Assembly: GCA_045652465.1 (NCBI GenBank)
Contig: JAZRUI010000010.1
Span: 1-64,000, forward strand
Direction: 5' to 3'
Length of the DNA: 64,000 bases
From: SIG589 sp045652465
Lineage (GTDB): Bacteria > Bacillota > Clostridia > Oscillospirales > Acutalibacteraceae
Made by a program: the position numbers and the translations under genes
Notes under the pieces: generated by a model
Told to the model about the DNA's origin: nothing
Database searches by the model: none
The model's input: only the letters and a program-made list of their open reading frames with translations
Shown: positions 60,218 through 64,000 of the stretch, one piece after another
Position numbering within the stretch: position 1 is the stretch's first letter
How the letters are laid out: each line of letters opens with the position of its first letter

Positions 60218-60502
60218 TTACTTGTTCAAACGGCTGAAAACCATTTCATATCCATCGGCTCCATAGGTTAAGGAGCGGTTAACGCGGCTGATGGTTGCGG
60301 TGCTGGCGCCGGTTGTTGCAACAATCTCGCTATAAACCTTTTTATCGGTTAACATCTTTGCAACAGTGAAACGCTGCGCGATGGAGGCAAGCTCCTTAAC
60401 GGTGCATACATCTTCAAAGAATTTGTAGCACTCATCGACATCGCGAAGGGTTAAAATTGCCTCGAAAAAGGCATCGGTAGAAGGATTTTTAACATTTTGC
60501 AT
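60218..60502 (-). CDS. YerC/YecD-family TrpR-like regulator
   Basis: The product is 94 residues. CTVKELASIAQRFTVAKML and VYSEIVATTGASTATISRVNRSLTYG (about 55-80) form the TrpR-like helix-turn-helix, ending in YEMVFSRL as in the YerC/YecD family of Firmicutes. Its target is unknown. The ATG at 60502 is preferred because GAGGTG lies 7 bases before it; an upstream ATG at 60526 would include that site. Confidence 0.88.
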   Translation of the reverse strand: MQNVKNPSTDAFFEAILTLRDVDECYKFFEDVCTVKELASIAQRFTVAKMLTDKKVYSEIVATTGASTATISRVNRSLTYGADGYEMVFSRLNK

Positions 60503-60599
60503 TTTGCACACCTCAGTAGTATTCATGGACTTTTTGAGCCCTAATTTAATTCACTTTAACATTTTAACACATAAAAGCGGAAAAGTAAAGCGAAAAATC

Positions 60600-60628
60600 T
60601 TGAATTATATAAATTATTATGATATGAT
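60600..60628 (+). promoter_or_regulatory. Promoter of the DUF554 gene
   Basis: TTGAAT (60600-60605), 17 bases, TATGAT (60623-60628). Confidence 0.55.
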
Positions 60629-60651
60629 TATCGTAATTTGGAGATGATGAT

Positions 60652-61329
60652 ATGGGAGTTTTAGTTAATTTCCTCGCGGTTATCGCAGGAAGCTTAGTTG
60701 GACTTATATTCAAAAAAGGAATTCCGAGCCGAATCGCCGACACAATTCAAAAGGGCGTTGCGCTTTGCGTTTTGCTGATTGGCGTTAAAGGTATTGATTC
60801 CGGCAATGACACCTTGATGACGGTTATATCGATTGTTGTCGGCGCCGCGATTGGCGAGCTTATTAATATTGATAAGCAGGTTAACAGCCTTGCAAACGCG
60901 CTTGAAAGCAAGCTAAGCCGAGATAAAGAAGAAGGAACATTCGCAACGGGATTCGTTTCGGCAACACTTTTGTTTTGCGTTGGAGCCATGATGGTTGTTG
61001 GTTCTTTGAACTGCGGTCTTGGAATCGAAAACGACACACTCTACACGAAATCGCTGCTCGACGGCATTTCATCGATTATCTTTGCATCGAGTTTCGGCAT
61101 CGGCGTTATGTTCTCCGCGTTCCCCGTTTTGATTTTGCAGGGCGCTATTGCTCTTTCGGCACATTATATTGCGCCGCTGCTCACGACCACGATTATCAAC
61201 GAAATGACCTGCGTTGGTTCGCTGCTGATTATTGCCCTATCGCTTAATTTGCTTGGGCTGACAAAGATAAAGGTTGCAAACTACCTGCCCGCAATTTTCC
61301 TTCCCATTTTATTATGCCAGTTTATGTGA
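60652..61329 (+). CDS. DUF554-family membrane protein
   Basis: The product is 225 residues with about seven membrane segments. LVNFLAVIAGSLVGLIFKKGIP, ATLLFCVGAMMVVGSLNCGL and LDGISSIIFASSFGIGVMFSA are the family's conserved blocks (YdfK/YqgA type). Function is unknown; transport has been suggested for relatives. GGAG lies before the ATG. It is convergent with ispH across a strong terminator. Confidence 0.88.
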   Translation: MGVLVNFLAVIAGSLVGLIFKKGIPSRIADTIQKGVALCVLLIGVKGIDSGNDTLMTVISIVVGAAIGELINIDKQVNSLANALESKLSRDKEEGTFATGFVSATLLFCVGAMMVVGSLNCGLGIENDTLYTKSLLDGISSIIFASSFGIGVMFSAFPVLILQGAIALSAHYIAPLLTTTIINEMTCVGSLLIIALSLNLLGLTKIKVANYLPAIFLPILLCQFM

Positions 61330-61340
61330 TTTAAAAATAA

Positions 61341-61372
61341 AAACACCCGACAAACGGTCGGGTGTTTTTTGT
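61341..61372. terminator. Convergent terminator
   Basis: AACACCCGAC pairs with GTCGGGTGTT around AAACG, with A and T tracts on both sides. Confidence 0.85.
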
Positions 61373-61377
61373 TTTAA

Positions 61378-63396
61378 TTATTCAGCGTCAGCTGCTGCTT
61401 CCTCAGCGGGAGCCTCGGTTACTTCCTCAACTGCTTCCTCAACGGGAGCCTCTTCGGGAAGAAGAGCACGGATAGAAAGGCTTACGCGCTTCTTGTCAAG
61501 GTCGATGCTAACAATCTTAGCTTCAACTTCCTGACCAACGGTAAGTTCATCCTGCGGCTTTGCAACATGCTTGTTTGCAATCTGAGAAATATGGATAAGA
61601 CCATCGATTCCCGGAATGATGCGGGCAAATGCGCCATAAGCGGTCATGCTAACAACGGTTACATTTACAACCGAGCCCTCTGCATAGTTCTGGGTAAGAA
61701 TAGTCCAGGGGTTCTCATCAGCCTTCTTGTAGCCGAGGGAGATTTTCTTCTTCTCAGCATCGAGAGACTTAATGTAAACCTCGATTTCATCGCCAACCGA
61801 AACAACCTCGGAGGGATGCTTAATGCGCTGCCAGGAAAGCTCGGAAATGTGAACCATTCCATCAACGCCGCCGATATCAACAAATGCGCCGTAGCCTGTG
61901 AGGCTCTTAACAACGCCGTTGAACTTATCGCCAACTGCCATGGTCTCCCAAAGCTTGGAAACCTGCTCCTTGCGCTGCTCACGAAGAACGCTGCGGATGG
62001 AGCCAACTGCGCGACGGCCGCGGCCGATTTCGATAATGCGGAAGGAAACTTCCTTGCCCTTTAAATCCTCTAAAGCCTCGCCGCGGGTTGCGGTTGCCTG
62101 GCTTGCGGGAATGAAAATTCTTGCGCCATCAGTTGCAGCCATAACGCCGCCCTTGATAACATCGGTAACGATTCCGGTGAGAATTTCGCCCGACTCCTTA
62201 GCATTAACTACCTTGTCCCAGCCTGCGATAGCATCATAACGGCGCTTGGAAAGCATTGCAGTACCTTCCTGGTCGTTTGTACGCATAATGATAAGGTCGA
62301 GAACATCGCCAACCTTAACTGCTGCGGTAAGGTCGATATTAGAGTCGTATGAAAATTCGTCTGCGGGTATATATCCAGTAAGACCTCTGCCGATATCAAC
62401 TAAGATTTCGGTCGGCTTAACGGCCAATACTTCACCTTTAACTTTCTGATCGGAGTTAAGGCTGTTAAGGGATTCCTCGAAAGCCTCCTCGTCGGTCATT
62501 TCTTCAAAACTCTTACGAACAGCTTCTTTTTCCTCGGCCTGTTCAACCGGTTGTAAAATTTCTTCCATGGTTATGATAACCTCCTTTATAATGCCTGCCG
62601 GAGTTGATGCGCCGGCAACGACACCGATTCGTTCAAAATTACGAAGGGCATCAAAATCAATACCATCTTTAGTTTCGGTAAAAAAGGTATTGCTGCAATA
62701 TTTGCTGCAAACATCGACCAGTTTAGCAGTATTGGAGCTATGCTTGCCCCCGATAACTACCATAGCATCGTTGTTTGCCGCAAGTAACGCCGCCTCGTTT
62801 TGGCGGTCGGATGTCGCACAACATATTGTATCAAAAATCGAAGCGTTTGTATATACTTTTTTTAAAATTTTTTTGCATTTTTCGAATATTTCTTTATTAA
62901 ATGTAGTTTGAGAGACCACAGTTAAAGAACTTTCCTGCAATTCGCTATGATTTTCGATAAGATTTTCAAGTTCGGCTTGATTGCTGAAGACAAAATAATC
63001 GCCCGAAGTGTGGCCAATAATGCCGAGAACCTCTTGATGCGCGGGGTCGCCCGCTATTAAAACGGGGCCCTCGGATTCGGAAACGATTTTATGAATTTTA
63101 GAAACAAACGGGCAGGTCGCATCGGCAACGCTGACTCCGCGCGCGGCAGCCGCGTTATAGACCTCTCTTGCAACACCGTGGGAACGGATTACGAGGGTTT
63201 CATCCGCAGCAACCTCATCGGGGGAAGAAACGATTCGAACTCCCCTATTCTTTAGGCTGTCAACAAGCTGGCGGTTATGGATAATTTCGCCGAGGGTGCA
63301 AACCTTTTTGCCCTCCGAGAGCAACTGCTCAACCATATTAACGGCACGGTTAACACCAAAGCAAAAGCCCGCAGTTTTAGCAAGTGTTATTTTCAA
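61378..63396 (-). CDS. ispH: IspH - ribosomal protein S1 fusion
   Basis: The N-terminal 280 residues are 4-hydroxy-3-methylbut-2-enyl diphosphate reductase (last step of the MEP isoprenoid pathway) with [4Fe-4S] ligands Cys12 in GFCFGV, Cys95 in DATCPF and a Cys in DTICCAT (192/193). After an acidic linker (about 280-318) come four S1 RNA-binding domains (about 320-390, 405-475, 495-565 and 580-650) and a Glu/Ala-rich tail; total 672. The TTG start at 63396 fits GGGAG and the family start MKITLAKTAGFC, and it overlaps the plsC stop by 4 bases. The fusion is known in Clostridia. Confidence 0.93.
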   Translation of the reverse strand: MKITLAKTAGFCFGVNRAVNMVEQLLSEGKKVCTLGEIIHNRQLVDSLKNRGVRIVSSPDEVAADETLVIRSHGVAREVYNAAAARGVSVADATCPFVSKIHKIVSESEGPVLIAGDPAHQEVLGIIGHTSGDYFVFSNQAELENLIENHSELQESSLTVVSQTTFNKEIFEKCKKILKKVYTNASIFDTICCATSDRQNEAALLAANNDAMVVIGGKHSSNTAKLVDVCSKYCSNTFFTETKDGIDFDALRNFERIGVVAGASTPAGIIKEVIITMEEILQPVEQAEEKEAVRKSFEEMTDEEAFEESLNSLNSDQKVKGEVLAVKPTEILVDIGRGLTGYIPADEFSYDSNIDLTAAVKVGDVLDLIIMRTNDQEGTAMLSKRRYDAIAGWDKVVNAKESGEILTGIVTDVIKGGVMAATDGARIFIPASQATATRGEALEDLKGKEVSFRIIEIGRGRRAVGSIRSVLREQRKEQVSKLWETMAVGDKFNGVVKSLTGYGAFVDIGGVDGMVHISELSWQRIKHPSEVVSVGDEIEVYIKSLDAEKKKISLGYKKADENPWTILTQNYAEGSVVNVTVVSMTAYGAFARIIPGIDGLIHISQIANKHVAKPQDELTVGQEVEAKIVSIDLDKKRVSLSIRALLPEEAPVEEAVEEVTEAPAEEAAADAE

Positions 63397-63995
63397 AACT
63401 TCAACTCCCATAAATCGGTTATCGCGGTATGGATTTTATCGCAAACCTCGGGTATTTTCTCTTTGGAAAGCTTGCCCTCGCAAAGCTCGTTTGCGGGGAT
63501 AGGCGCGCCGAAGCGGATGGTTACCTTGCGAAGCGGGAAGGTTTTGCCCTGCTTATAGATGGAAACGGGCAAAACATCGGCTCCCGTTTTAACGGTTACG
63601 AAAGCAACGCCCGGTTTTACCTCGCGGGGAGGCTTGCAATCGCGATAACGGGTGCCTTCGGGGAAAATGCCGAGCACTTTGCCCTCTTTAACTATGCCGC
63701 AAGCGGTTCTAATAGCGGCAAGGTCGTTGTTTCCGCGGTCAACGGGAAATGCGCCCATACCCCTAAAAATTTTGGCAAGAATGGGGTTTTTGAAGAGCTC
63801 CTTCTTTGCCATAAAGCAAATCGCACGCGGGCAAAGCGCAACCAAAAGCACCAAATCAAGCATCGAAGTATGATTGCAGCAAAGAACAAATGCGCCCTCT
63901 TTGGGGATATTCTCCCTGCCGACACATTTGATTCTAAACATTAGCCTTGCTATGGGGCGCACGATAAATCTAACGGTTTTATAAAAAGCCGACAT
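63393..63995 (-). CDS. plsC: 1-Acyl-sn-glycerol-3-phosphate acyltransferase
   Basis: PlsC adds the second acyl chain to make phosphatidic acid. The 200 residues carry VLCCNHTSMLDLVLL with the HX4D catalytic pair (about 41-46) and GIFPEGTRYRD (about 109-119), and one N-terminal hydrophobic stretch. The ATG at 63995 is 5 bases from the window edge, so its ribosome binding site is not visible. In Clostridia the usual neighbour upstream is cmk, which would be just outside. It is coupled to ispH. Confidence 0.92.
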   Translation of the reverse strand: MSAFYKTVRFIVRPIARLMFRIKCVGRENIPKEGAFVLCCNHTSMLDLVLLVALCPRAICFMAKKELFKNPILAKIFRGMGAFPVDRGNNDLAAIRTACGIVKEGKVLGIFPEGTRYRDCKPPREVKPGVAFVTVKTGADVLPVSIYKQGKTFPLRKVTIRFGAPIPANELCEGKLSKEKIPEVCDKIHTAITDLWELKF

Positions 63996-64000
63996 TATTT

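Overview
The window reads as chromosome of an anaerobic Bacillota, most likely class Clostridia (an Oscillospirales- or Christensenellales-like gut lineage). This is inferred from gene content: RNase Y, Hsp33, a fused IspH-S1 protein, long single-chain PurL, formate-tetrahydrofolate ligase, PyrK-dependent dihydroorotate dehydrogenase, a lipoteichoic-acid-synthase-like sulfatase and CsoR. Promoters are clear TTGACA/TATAAT types with 17-base spacers, and several starts are TTG behind a GGGAG ribosome binding site. No 16S rRNA is present, so the taxon cannot be fixed.

Layout. (1) 1-4970: right part of an integrated mobile element. It has a Cro-like regulator, two paralogous XRE repressors, small membrane proteins, a DUF6514-type protein and a tyrosine integrase. 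It ends at a 3' fragment of a tRNA, probably tRNA-Gln, and a second tRNA-end copy lies 192 bases further on. The regulators sit on repeated face-to-face promoter modules that share a GTCG-AAA-CGAC operator. (2) 4966-24100: ordinary chromosome in short transcription units: GtrA-like, purC, araM, trmO, rhaA, an amino-acid ABC transporter, an HPr-kinase-like/S24-S26 peptidase pair, nadE, dut, rny, secDF, small proteins, a phosphatase, tRNA-Val(GAC), pyk and an LtaS-like protein. (3) 48045-24132 (minus): a 19-gene nucleotide superoperon behind one strong promoter, pyrC-carB-pyrK-pyrD-pyrF-pyrE-pyrB-pyrI-guaB-purE-purF-purM-purN-purO-like-purV-purD-purL-glyA-fhs. It covers most of de novo UMP and IMP synthesis, the first step to GMP and the folate one-carbon supply. 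(4) 48144-51750: a CofE-like protein divergent from a LysR regulator, a HAD phosphatase, and a csoR operon with a palindromic operator. (5) 51790-58050: an accessory array of one- to four-gene units, all on the minus strand. Each unit ends in one of two conserved ~50-base repeats followed by a terminator, and two palindrome-rich repeat arrays are interspersed. It abuts a five-tRNA operon (Val-Asp-Phe-Gly-Cys). (6) 58600-64000: hslO, a methyltransferase, a TrpR-like regulator, a DUF554 protein, and plsC with ispH-rpsA.

The parts most worth pursuing are the cassette-like array beside the tRNA operon (region 5) and the multiplied face-to-face promoter switch of the mobile element (region 1). The superoperon also has unusual purine chemistry: the PurH function is split into two proteins, and PurF has glycine where the catalytic cysteine normally is.
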